64,000 nt of DNA. It comes from Pseudogymnoascus destructans. Its lineage: Eukaryota; Ascomycota; Leotiomycetes; Thelebolales; Thelebolaceae. Shown here piece by piece: positions 51,851 to 61,982 of the stretch. Within the stretch, counting starts at the first letter, position 1. The number at the start of each line of letters is the position of its first letter. Made by a program: the position numbers and the translations under genes. The notes below the pieces were generated by a model that did not search any database, had not been told where the DNA came from, and saw only the letters and a program-made list of their open reading frames with translations. The stretch spans positions 1,240,001-1,304,000 of the forward strand of contig NW_020167521.1 of assembly GCF_001641265.1 (NCBI RefSeq), read 5' to 3'.

Positions 51851-54466
51851 ATGAGCATTCCCGCTCGGCGCGCGGTGTTCAATCCCACCAGCATCCCGGA
51901 ATTGAGACCGCGACGGGCGTATATCCAGCCGGCGAGGACGATACCAGGACGCCCACCTGCAGGGAGGCCGAAGAATTGGTCATGGAGGGTTGTGAGGAAG
52001 GAGAGTACGGAGGTGGGGAAGGATCACTCGGGGCACATTGAGGCGCATACCAATGAGGGAATTCTCTTCTTTGACAGTAAGCCCCAAACTTATCCCGGCG
52101 CCTCTGATAGAGACTAACAGCCTCTAGGTATATTTCCGCTGCGATTTAACGTTGGAATGCACATGAGACTGCCATTTTTTAGGCATCGAAACTTACCGGA
52201 GCTCCTCGAGCGCTTCAATTCCGCGTCGCTCCAGGCATTGGATCCTATGGTTATGGTTAAGCGTGCCATACCACCCAATGCACCCATAACAGTGACCGAG
52301 ATCCTGCCCCGAATCAAAGATGGCGGCGCGTTCGTCAAGTTCTCACACCCGGATGGCGTCTCGTCGCAAGAAGTCGAGAGTCTCATCATCGGGTACTTGA
52401 AGGAGAAGTACGTTAGGCCGTGGTTCAACCCGATGCGGCCTATGAAGGCGAATCTCGTCCGTGGTGTCCCCTGGCTGGAAGATCTCCATCGCTTCCCGAG
52501 CTCAAGAATCAAGGTTGAGTTCGCGCCCACGAAGCCGGGTGGTGAGGCGGCAGAGCTGTCACAGGAGACTCTGTACAGTCTATTCCGTCGCTACGGGATG
52601 CTTGCCGAGATCTCCTCGCAGCCTGCAGACTCAAAGGTCCTGCCTAGGTTTGCGACCTTGGATTTTGCGCGTCTGCGCAATGCGGTCATGGCGAGGAACT
52701 GCATGCATGGGTTTAAAGTTTTGGAAGAGGCTGGAGGAGGGGTCGGCGGGACACAGCTGCGGTTGTCATATGAGCAGAAGATCAAGGCACATATGATACG
52801 CGACTGGGTTATGGGACACCCCAGGATCTTCATTCCCCTTATGGCGGCGCTCCTGGGTACGCTCGCTGTTGCGGTATTTGATCCGATCCGCACATTCTTC
52901 ATCAAAGCTCATGTCACGCATTCTCTGAAGATCAGGGATTCGAGGATATACAAATGGTTCAGCAGCCAAGCAAAGGATATTTTCACGTTTAAGAAGCGCA
53001 ATGTTGAAGAGGCAGGGCTGGGCGCTATCTGGGATGACCGCAGGAAACTCATTGACCAGCTCCAGACTTGGATGATGGAGACCACGGATACATTCATTAT
53101 TGTGCAGGGCCCACGTGGTTCCGGAAAGAGGGAACTGGTGCTCGATCAGGCATTGAAGGATCACAGGAATGTCCTTCTCATCGACTGCAAACCTATCCAG
53201 GAAGCTCGTGGCGATTCTACGACGATCAACTCTATTGCACAGCAAGTTGGCTATCGACCCGTGTTTTCTTGGATGAACAGCTTCAGCAGCCTGATCGATT
53301 TGGCTGCACAAGGCACAATAGGTGTGAAGTCCGGCTTCTCGGAGACGCTGGATACACAGCTGGGCAAGATCTTATCAAACACCGCTACGGCACTGAAGCA
53401 AATCGGCCTTGAAGACCGGGATAAGCACGACAAGGATGCTTCAATGACCGACGACGATTACCTCGAATCCCACCCAGAGCGTAGACCAACAATTGTCATC
53501 GACAACTTCCTGCACAAGAACGAAGATTCATCGGTCGTCTACGACAAGATAGCTGAGTGGGCAGCAGGTCTAACCACGGCAAATATTGCGCATGTTATAT
53601 TCCTTACCAACAATATCTCGTACTCCAAGTCCCTCGGCCGTGCCCTTCCAGACCGTGTCTTTCGCCAAATCGCCCTGGGAGACATCACCCCAGCTGCAGC
53701 AAAGCGCTTCGTTATCACCCACCTCGACACCGAAGAAGACCCCAGCGGCACAGACTCCAAGCTATCCGAAGGCCAACGTCGTCAAGACCTCTCTAAACTA
53801 GATGCCTGCATCGACGTCCTCGGCGGCCGACTAACGGACCTCGAGTTCCTCGCCCGCAGACTCAAGACGGGACAGTCGCCACAACAGGCCGTAGAGGAGA
53901 TTATCGAACAGTCCGCTAGCGAAATCATGAAGATCTTCTTACTGGCCGCGCGTACTAATGACCGCGAAGACCGCACCTGGAGCCCCGAGCAGGCCTGGTT
54001 CCTAATCGAGCAACTGGCCAAGGCCGAGGCGCTGCGCTACAACGAGGTGCTCCTCTCGAATACATTCGCGTCGTCGCTGACACCGTCGGCGAGCAATGGG
54101 GAGGCTGTCCTAAACGCGCTGGCCCAGGCGGAGCTCATCTCCATCAAGACTGCCAAGGGTCGCCCTGAGAGCATCAGGCCAGGGAAGCCGGTGTACCACG
54201 CTGCGTTCAAGATACTGACCGAGGACAAGGTGCTCAAGGCGCGGATGAACCTGGCGGTCTTGGCGGAGCTGTCGAAGATTGAGGGGAAGAGCATTGATAA
54301 GTGTGAGGCGGAGCTGGCGCTGATTGCGGGGATGCCGAGGGTACCGCCGCAGGTGGCGCCGAGGGTAGAATATCTGCTTGGGAAGGTGGAGGCGAGCCAG
54401 AGGAAGGTAGAGCAGTGGGATAGGGAGATGGGGGGGTTGAAGAGGGTGCTTATGCGGGAATACTAG
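51851..54466 (+). CDS. YME2: Mitochondrial inner-membrane escape protein YME2 (RNA12 family)
   Basis: Exons 51851-52076 and 52128-54466 (intron 51 bp, phase 1) encode 854 residues. A basic presequence (MSIPARRAVFNPTSIPELRPRR) fits import. An RRM-like N domain with PWFNPMRPMKANLVRGVPWLEDLHRFPS is followed by a membrane span near residue 300 (IFIPLMAALLGTLAVAVF), then an AAA-like nucleotide-binding region with a P-loop GPRGSGKREL (about 392) and acidic VIDNFLHKNE. In yeast this integral inner-membrane protein controls mtDNA stability and escape to the nucleus. Full family length, no lesions. The start is the only ATG giving a presequence. Confidence 0.93.
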
Positions 54467-55759
54467 AGTGGATTAGGGTCGTGGGATGAGGGACGGTATT
54501 CCCACTCAGTTTTTTGGGATGAGAAGAATTTGTATATATGTACAGGAGATTTGTATTTAGGGACAAATTTTACGTTGGGATTATAAGTCTAGAAACCCAT
54601 TGTATACTAGGATTTGTTCTGTTGCCGAGGGTCTCAATAATGCTGTTAAGTAACATCGGTGTGCTTACTGAATGGCTTGACAACTTAGCCTCAGTGACTC
54701 GTAGATGCACGAACACATCAGATGCCTGCTTGTTATACAGGAGGGGGTAAAGCGTAGGCCCAAGGGTCTCATGGGAGTCCAGCGAACCAAGTCAGGGGGC
54801 AGGAAAGGATCGTATTCTTGTAAGCACAATAGGTCTACGTAGGGCCCTGCCGAAAGGGGCCTCACGTGGTGGCACGTGGGCTTTTTGTGGGTGGCATTCT
54901 GTTGGATGGGGGAAGGTGTACACAGACCTTGGGATACGGTGGCCGTTTGGCCCCGAGACAGCTGTGTTTCCCAAGGCGACCGTCCGACTCCTATGCTAGA
55001 TGGTTGTGCAGAGTCTGATGCAGCCACCGAAACCCTACACGGCTCAGGTAATTACCCCTTAGTTGTACAGGGTATTCGGGCTTCCCCCTTTGCCTACAAA
55101 TAGGATACGTAGGCCCGTAGGATAGGGAGCAATTGAATTGATTCATTTATTCTATTTTACTGTACTACAGTGAAGCGTTCTGTTCTGGTGCGCCCGGGAC
55201 TAATTACGGTAATCGGGGATTTACATACATTCTTGGCCCTATATCCCAGCACCGCAGAATTACTCCCAACACATTCGAGCCTTGCGGGAGTCTCATCAGT
55301 GGATCTAAAGCCATAGATGACTCTAGGTATAAAATGACGGCCCCATTTATGTATCAAGGATTATTTCACATAGCTACTCACGTACTGTCTACTGGAATCG
55401 GACGATGTAAGTTTTCAACTTGTGCTTTCGTGATCGGAATCTAACTATCGTGGCCTAAGCACGTCCGTCAAGCGCACAGAGCTACTTGCGCTTTGGTAGC
55501 GACGAAAGGAGGCGAGTATGCGGAATTAAAGTTGACTCTATTTAGCAGGTCGGCAAATGGGGAAAGACAGAAAGTTTTAAAATGCCATGTCGCCTTGACA
55601 CGATTGGAGGTGCGGACTGTTGGAGAATCGAAGTAACGCAAGGGGCCTGGCGAGGCTGAGATTGATTAGCCAGGACTACACATGACGAGTACTATGAAAT
55701 GAATGGTTCTTTCGACATTTGCTAACATAAATATTATCTAGAGGATTGCTTACATGCTG
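54467..55759. other. Intergenic region with no supported gene
   Basis: The sequence from about 54840 to 55170 contains GTGG-rich and AT-rich blocks ending TTTACTGTACTACA then TGGTGCGCCCGGGA, which is how an LTR end and a tRNA-type primer site could look, but no partner LTR was found. Remaining short frames are not recognisable. Confidence 0.4.
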
Positions 55760-55997
55760 TTTGGAAGTTTGAGCCGATATGCAACTTGCCCAATTCGCTC
55801 TAGAATTTCAAAAGGTCCCACTTGCTTGTGGTCTAGCTTCTTTGATGGCCTCTGTGTCTTTATATTTCGACTTGAAAGCTATACTCTGTCTCCCACTTGA
55901 TAGCGTGGTGCAGGTTTCCTTTTCTTGTTTGCGAAATGTTCCATTTTTGCTTGCGAGCGTGATTTCATCCTGCAGAAACTCCCAAACCTTTGCCATC
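55760..55997 (-). pseudogene. Fragment of a gypsy integrase C terminus
   Basis: On the minus strand it reads AKVWEFLQDEITLASK, a gap of decayed coding sequence, then FEILERIGQVAYRLKLP. This is the linker between integrase core and chromodomain in chromovirus Pol (compare FKILNKVSSVNYRLQLP in the full element). It is cut at 55998 by an L2 LTR. Confidence 0.75.
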
Positions 55998-56906
55998 TGT
56001 CATACTGACATTCGTTGTACTCAGTTTGCTATCAAACTCAAGAGCAAACTTAGAAATCTCCTCCTCAAACCTACAAGTCACTATACATATTTTGGCTTGT
56101 CACACCAACAACAAGAGCAATACTACTCAACGATTGCTACAACCCTCTATGATTCATTACACGTCATTGCTCCTTAGTTACTGGGCCGATATGACCACAT
56201 AGCATATCTCTACAACCCTCTATGATTCATTTCATGACATCACTCCTTAGTTACTGGGCTAATACTACACATGACATATCTCTATCAACTAGAGGCCTAG
56301 GAACATGAACGATAGCTCCAAAAGCTTCTACAACCGTCTATGATTCATTACACGTCATCACTCCTTAGTTACCCACAAGATTGGTTAAGTTATGACATAA
56401 TTTGTCTATAGGGGTACTCTGACCTTGGACCTCCTTTCACTTCCTATAGGCTAGGAACCTAAGAGATGGTTCTATGGGATTCTCTTACATTGACTACAGT
56501 TACCAAGCCTGGTTAGTCATGGAAAGTCTTGGGAAATGAGAGAACTACACTCCTTTGGCATAAATAGGATTGCCCTTTCCTTAAGAAAGGGCCAGCAGAC
56601 AATACAGTAAATCGACTATCACTTACTTCTACGTCTTTTCCAAGCTTCCAAGCATTGATCTTGTTACTCCTTGTTTCTGAAAAGTCAGTGAGGTGATAAC
56701 CTCTGACTTATCCCTGAGTTCTCAGACTCAACATTTGTTACAATTTGTCTAAACCACTCCACTACATCATACACCTGATTGCTGTGTTGTGGAATAGTCT
56801 AAGCTACAACCCTTTGGCTCTGTTTCCTAAGACAGTGTGTTGTCTTAGTAAAATCATCCCTTCCTTGGGTGGCTAGATTCTCACATCTGGTGCACCCACC
56901 ATTACA
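55998..56906 (+). mobile_element. L2 LTR (909 bp)
   Basis: Complete copy from TGTCATACTGACATTC to ACCATTACA. The flanks (CCATC on the left, AATTA on the right) are not a duplication, and the left flank is gypsy debris while the right is pogo debris, so the locus was rearranged after insertion. Confidence 0.9.
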
Positions 56907-56911
56907 AATTA

Positions 56912-57745
56912 GCACGTGTAACAACCATTATATACCCATCATAAATCCCGTCTCGTTATTAAAGTTGTAGAAGTTGTCGTCTAAGATGCTGTATTTAGCC
57001 CTCATGTTTCGTACAAGGTCGAACTAGTTGCTGATAAGCTTAGGATCCTTACAGAGGGCTCTCTAGATGTCATATCTACAAGAAAAACGCGTCTTAAGGG
57101 CTAGTTAGCATCATACGAATCGATGCACCTAGAGCTTCCTAACGTGTCGCCTACTACACGACTTAAGGATGAGATTATCCATATCTTCCACACTAGCTAA
57201 TCATGGCGCAAACCCTCCTGCATCTAGGTGTTACGGCTAAGTGCTAGTGCTATGGCTAGCACTTACGGCTGCAACCTCACATGATGGATAACATTGGATA
57301 TCATGGATATTATGTTATCCATGTTATCCATGGATAACCCTTTGGCATGACGCCACTATATAAGTAGATAGTATTTCCTTAGATAGGAGCTTCGTGCTCA
57401 ACTCAATATAGTATTCTTTACAATACTGTAACGTGTTACTTGGAAAGCCTTTGTGTCTAATCCCCTGCCTCCTCTGTCAAGAAACCTCTGTGTCTTCTAT
57501 CATTTAGAAGTCAGTGTTACACTAGGTCAAGTATGTGTCATACGAGCACCTGCTCTTCTATAGGCTCTAATTTAGTCATTGCTAATTGGTGTTTAGGGAG
57601 TGGGAGTCGGCCATTCATTCTGTTATAGAGGGATGTTTTAGGGATGTTGTAGATCTTAGCAGCTTGTCTGCAACTAAGTTTTTTGGTCGTACGAATAGCT
57701 TCGATGGCAAGGATAATTTGTGCTTCTTTAGTTTAGACAGACATT
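56912..57745 (-). pseudogene. pogo transposase N-terminal half, split by an LTR
   Basis: Minus strand: TKEAQIILAIEAIRTTKKLS, KIYNIPKTSLYNRMNGR, KLEPIEEQVLV up to 57527. After the L1-type LTR it resumes with LDARGFAP, ASVEDMDNLIL, RALCKDPKLIS, NMRAKYSILDDNFYNF, ETGFMMG. It parallels the transposase at 26451-28109 closely but has at least seven stops, and it ends at the L2 copy. Confidence 0.85.
57229..57521 (+). mobile_element. L1-type solo LTR, U3 variant c, CTAGG target duplication
   Basis: 293 bp from TGTTACGGCTAAG to GTGTTACA, flanked by CTAGG at 57224-57228 and 57522-57526. The 3' half is the L1 common block; the U3 has a long palindrome (GGATAACAT...ATGTTATCC) instead of the 86-bp units. 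Confidence 0.93.
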
Positions 57746-58027
57746 GTGTTGTTATGTTGTGGTTCTATAATTGAAGGTTGTGGTCGGAGGTCATGGAAAA
57801 GTGCACTAGGTACTATGTTATATTTAATTGAGGTCTAGTATTTACAGCAGGGTGTATTACCAACTCACTTGTGGAATACGTTATTTAACTTATAACTAGT
57901 CTGCTTACATAATATTTGACTATTCGAATAACGTAGTTAGTATGCGAGCTGTGTTTTCCACCCTACTACTCCACATAATTAAATACATAACAACATAGCA
58001 TCATATTATTAGCTCTTGAAATTGACT

Positions 58028-58252
58028 CTCACAGTAATAGCATATGAGAGTGCGAGTCAGATGCTAAACGGATGCTATCCTATAGGTCTACTATGAAGGA
58101 TACAAAAAAGATGATGAGGAACCCCGTTGGGTCAATCCTCTTAAGTACCCGAAATGGGTCCGACTCGTCTAACCTGCCCTAACTCTCCGCACGTGACCAT
58201 AACCTGTCTGACTCCAATCCCTTCCGTCACTGAGGGCGGAGGCATTCTTACA
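58028..58252 (-). mobile_element. Truncated LTR of retroelement A
   Basis: Matches 8200-8545 from CTCACAGTAATAGC to GCATTCTTACA with internal deletions; the first 25 bases of the LTR are missing. Confidence 0.75.
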
Positions 58253-58281
58253 TATTAATTATACTCGTTAAGGGCATGTTC

Positions 58282-58520
58282 TGTCACAGTTCACCAAGGC
58301 ATAGGGCACCAGTTGGGTATTATGAATTAAACTCAATCTAGAGAAGAAAGGAAAGAGAAGAGGAGCACTCGAGCAGTGGCTCGATCTATATACAGCTATG
58401 TTGTTGTGGAGTGAATTCTCTTTAGCAAGACCAGTTCTGAGAATTCACTCCACAACTGAAAACTTCGCTCCAACCCCTGAACCCCCACTCGAGCTGCAAG
58501 GTGCACTTGATATCTTAACA
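58282..58520 (-). mobile_element. L3 solo LTR (239 bp) with TGTTC target duplication
   Basis: Reverse copy of 40778-41035 lacking about 20 bp (the GTGGGGAGCTTTCC part), flanked by TGTTC at 58277-58281 and 58521-58525. Confidence 0.95.
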
Positions 58521-58970
58521 TGTTCAAGCATTATGTACAGTCGATCTACATATACTACACAGTCTTACAGCTCATGTTCGTGGCTGTTCTAGCTAAGTAG
58601 CAACCCTACCTTCAGGCTCTTGTCTAGCTAATTGCACCTTCTCTACTCCTTCTTAAACTATAAGAGCACCTCCCATACAAATAAATGACCGTTTCTTTGC
58701 TCTCTTCTTCTTCTGTTATTTGTTTTTAGCTCGTAAATGTCAATTTTCCTTTGTAAGAAGTGTGGCTGAGTACATGGCCATTTTACAGCCTTTTACTAAC
58801 TGTTAGAGTGTAGTATCTGTAGGACTTGATAGAATATTGGTATGGTGACGAATTCTAGAGCTAATTGACTCTATTTGTTGGTCTACACCTATAGGATTGC
58901 AAGGCGTCTCTAGAATCCATTGTTGTGGTAAGAAAGAGGGAGCTAATAGAGAAGGGGATGGAGTCTGTAA

Positions 58971-60128
58971 CTACACATTAAGCTTTAAAAGTACTTGATC
59001 TAGGCCATATGGGACTAAACCTGTGCCTGTAAACCTGCTACAAATAATATCTAACGTAAAAGACTGTTTTCGGGCAGTAAGGTAGGCTGTAAGAAAGTCT
59101 GGTTTGTTAATATGATTGACGCTAGCTCGCATAAGGTCTTCAACCTGTCGCCTATAAGCTCGTTTTAAAGTCGCAAAACAGCTTACGTCTAATGGCTGTA
59201 AAAGGTGCGACAAATGAGGTGGCATACAGAGAGTAATGATAGAGTGTTCTAAGAAAAATAAGTCAAATTCAGGTGTAGAATGGCTTCTATAGCCGTTAAG
59301 AATAAGAAGCTAGTATACCCCTCACGTACGGTCCTTTGTATGCTTTTGGAGTATGTCTATAATCCACTTAAGGCCTAAAGAATCATTTGTCCAACCCTTT
59401 TCACTAACTGCAATAACCTAATCTGAAGGTAAAGTATCAGTAGACCATGTAGAGATATGCACTTTTCCTATAATCATTGCTAGTAGACTCCACCCATCAG
59501 AACAGACAGATTCTATTGCCGTAACCCATTCACGGTTTCTAGGCTGTACGTAAACCGGCCGGCCGGCACGTTTAGAGCCTGTAATTACTCTTGCGGTTGC
59601 AATAAGCCCCATTTGAAAGCCAGTCTCATCAAAGTTGTATATATCCTCCTTGAGTATCCCATATTTAACAATTGAATTATAGACGAGCTGAAACCAGGCT
59701 CGTAGAATTGTAAGATCTTCGCAAAGGGCTCGTTTATAATCGTATTTCCGAGTGTATTTGGCTTGTAAAGAACTATGGCGACGTACGAAGTTATAAACCC
59801 ATCGTTGGCCAACTATAACTGAATCCACTCGACTTGTTTCAGACCGTTTTTAAAGCAGTAAATTAGCCATTTGCCATATAGAATCGATTCTGACCGGTAG
59901 GCCTCTGCTTTCCATCGTTGATATCCATCGTATAACTGCTAACTCTTTAGAATCGCTGAGTTTCTTGTTGTTAGGTGTAGAATCGCGTCGCGCAACAACG
60001 CTCTTGACGCGGGCGCGTGCAGTCGAGTATGGCGCGCCGTATGATGTACAAGCGACCTTAAGAGACGAAAAATGGCCCTTTTGATAGGCATCGAGAGCAA
60101 GAACAATTCGGCCTTCGTTCTGAGACAT
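58971..60128 (-). pseudogene. pogo-family transposase, heavily decayed
   Basis: Start at 60128 (MSQNEGRIVLALDAYQKGHF). A stop follows ANLLL near 59852; the frame continues with RWVYNFVRRHSSLQAKYTRK (CENP-B-type domain) and YNFDETGFQMGLIA, NREWVTAIESVCSDG, another stop at 59418-59420, a mutated second acid region (LILNGYRSHS, Asp replaced by Asn) and PPHLSHLLQPLDVSCF. The loss of the second catalytic Asp plus several stops show it is long dead. Confidence 0.88.
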
Positions 60129-60238
60129 TGTGAATGCGAATAGCTGAGTTATTCGGAGTTGAAGTGGAGAGTAAAGTGGAGTGGTGGGGTGGAAAACACA
60201 ACTCGTTTGCAAACACAGCTCGCAAACCGACTACGGTA

Positions 60239-60528
60239 GTTATGATTATTATGATTATTTGTGCTAACCCTGATCTTTGTATCGACAGACAAGATCTCTC
60301 ATTACTTAAGCTGAAATAATAGACTTATCTGTAGTTCTTCTATGTTCGGAGAAAAGATTTGGTATGAGTTTAGAAGAGGCTTGAAATAATTGTCATTTTC
60401 TCATCTATCTGCCACGGAGCCTTCAGGGCCCAACTTCGATGCACAATTCCAAAGGATCATTCTTTAACAAGCACATCTAAGATTTCATTCCATTACCTCA
60501 CACCCCTTTGCGACTTCTCATTCCCCTT
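60239..60528. other. 3' region of the PLP-homeostasis gene
   Basis: Between the pogo end and the stop of the next minus-strand gene. Nothing recognisable apart from C/T-rich sequence. Confidence 0.4.
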
Positions 60529-61513
60529 CTACCCCTTAACACTGAAATCCGCCTTTGCCGGCCTCGTCCCAAAAATCGTACTCCCCACCCTCACCTCCCC
60601 ACTCCCCATGGCCACTGCGCCCTCAAAATCGTCACTCATTCCCATACTCAGCTCCAGTTCTCCCCCCAGCTCCTTCACCAGCGCATCCCGCTCCCTCGTC
60701 AGCGCCACAAAGTCCTCGTTCTCGTTCTCTGGCGTCGTGGCCTGGGATCGCGCAATCGCACCAATTGTCATCAGGCCCAGCAGCTGCAGGTTCGCGCAGT
60801 TCTCCTTGATGTGCCGGCAGAGCTCGAGCGTCTCGGTGCCGGGCTGGCACCCGGACTTGGCTTCCTCGCCGGAGGTGTTGACCTGCACGTGGACATAGAG
60901 CGGGGTAGTGGCGGGTGGGGAAAGCGAGGCGCGGCCGAGGTCCAGCTGGGTTGCTTTCTTGATGGAGTCAATTGAACTTACAACCCAGAGGTTGGGGATG
61001 GTGGAGGCGAGGGGTTTGCATTTATCTGTGGAGTGAGTGAGTTTGGATGCATTGATGGTGATACACGTGACGCGGCGGAGGGGGGCAACGTCGACGAGGT
61101 GTATGTAGGTCTTACTTGACTGTAGGCCGCCGATGAAATGCCATTTGATCAATTTCGGCAGTACTTCCGCCTTCTCGGTCAACTCTTGGGCGTAGTTCTC
61201 ACCGAAGTGCTCTTGGTTGATCTCTTGATGTAGTGCTAAGATATCGGCAGCCGGCTTCAGTTTGGAAACGGCGACTAGCCTCACCTATAAATTGTAAGTC
61301 TCGTGTATAGACGAATTCATCATAGGGGAGGTGTTGTATTGCGTGATCTGATATGTGTGAATTTCGAGGTTATTAAATAAATAATCACCCAATTATCCTT
61401 ACATTTCTTCCCTGAGCTCTGCTCGAAATCAATCCAGAAACATGTTGAAGATTTGACACCAGTGTCTTTGCACGGGCGGGGTCTATCCTCATATCGACGG
61501 TACCTTCACTCAT
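60529..61513 (-). CDS. Pyridoxal-phosphate homeostasis protein (YggS/PROSC family)
   Basis: Exon 1 61513-61403 and exon 2 61284-60529 on the minus strand (intron 118 bp, phase 0) encode 288 residues. It is a fold-type III alanine-racemase-like single domain. VRLVAVSKLKP carries the lysine that holds pyridoxal 5'-phosphate; HFGENYAQEL, KWHFIGGLQSSK, VVSSIDS, VHVQVNTSGEEAKSGC, GLMTIGA, LSMGMSDDFEGAVAMGSGEVRVGSTIFG are the family blocks, the last binding the phosphate. It buffers PLP supply and has no known catalysis. The exon 1 start (MSEGTVDMRIDPARAK) is the only ATG in the joined frame with a normal distance to the core. Divergent from the AP-2 gene. Confidence 0.93.
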
Positions 61514-61982
61514 TGTGTCTTTCCCTATGCTCTTGTGACGAATATATTCAAAGTTCAGTTATCTCGTCATGTCATAACGTTGTGGTTATCAACCAATGCT
61601 CGGACTAACATAAACCCGGGTACGAGCTCCAGTTTATGGCTGGGACCGCTCAAAGTGTGGAGTCGACAATCCGTCCCGTCGACCATCGACCAAATGCGAA
61701 ACCATACACTCGAGCTTCCGTGGCCTTTGGATGTAGAAAAGCGTTCCGACACCGAGTAGCTCAATCGAAAGCCTTCAGCCCTCCGACCCCACCACGAACC
61801 CCCACCAGCAGTCGAGAAACCGCCTTCTCAAAAGCTCGGTCAGCACGTCGCATCCCCACGACCCCCCTTTCCCGACCCGCCCAGCTCCGCGCAGCCTCGT
61901 CGGCACCCCGCGCCCCCGAGGATTTGAACTCGACGCCCTCACCCGCCACCCGCGGATAGGCCTATAGGCACGGGCAGGCCGG
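61514..61982. promoter_or_regulatory. Divergent upstream region of the PLP protein and AP-2 alpha genes
   Basis: 469 bp separate the two start codons. The AP-2 side is a C-rich tract (CCCCACGACCCCCC near 61856) of the kind common before fungal start codons. The open frames across it are compositional. Confidence 0.5.

Larger units (their letters stand above)
57931..60236 (-). mobile_element. Old pogo-type transposon with nested LTRs
   Basis: Imperfect inverted ends (ACGTAGTTAGTATGCGAG on the left, CCGTAGTCGGTTTGCGAG on the right), then TTTTCCACCC blocks in both, flanked by TA at 57929-57930 and 60237-60238. It contains retroelement A and L3 LTR pieces at 58028-58520. Similar single termini are at 7886 and 23497. 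Confidence 0.65.

Noticed and set aside
54840..55170. Possible LTR end followed by a primer-binding site
   Set aside because: No matching second LTR or target duplication could be found; left as unassigned.
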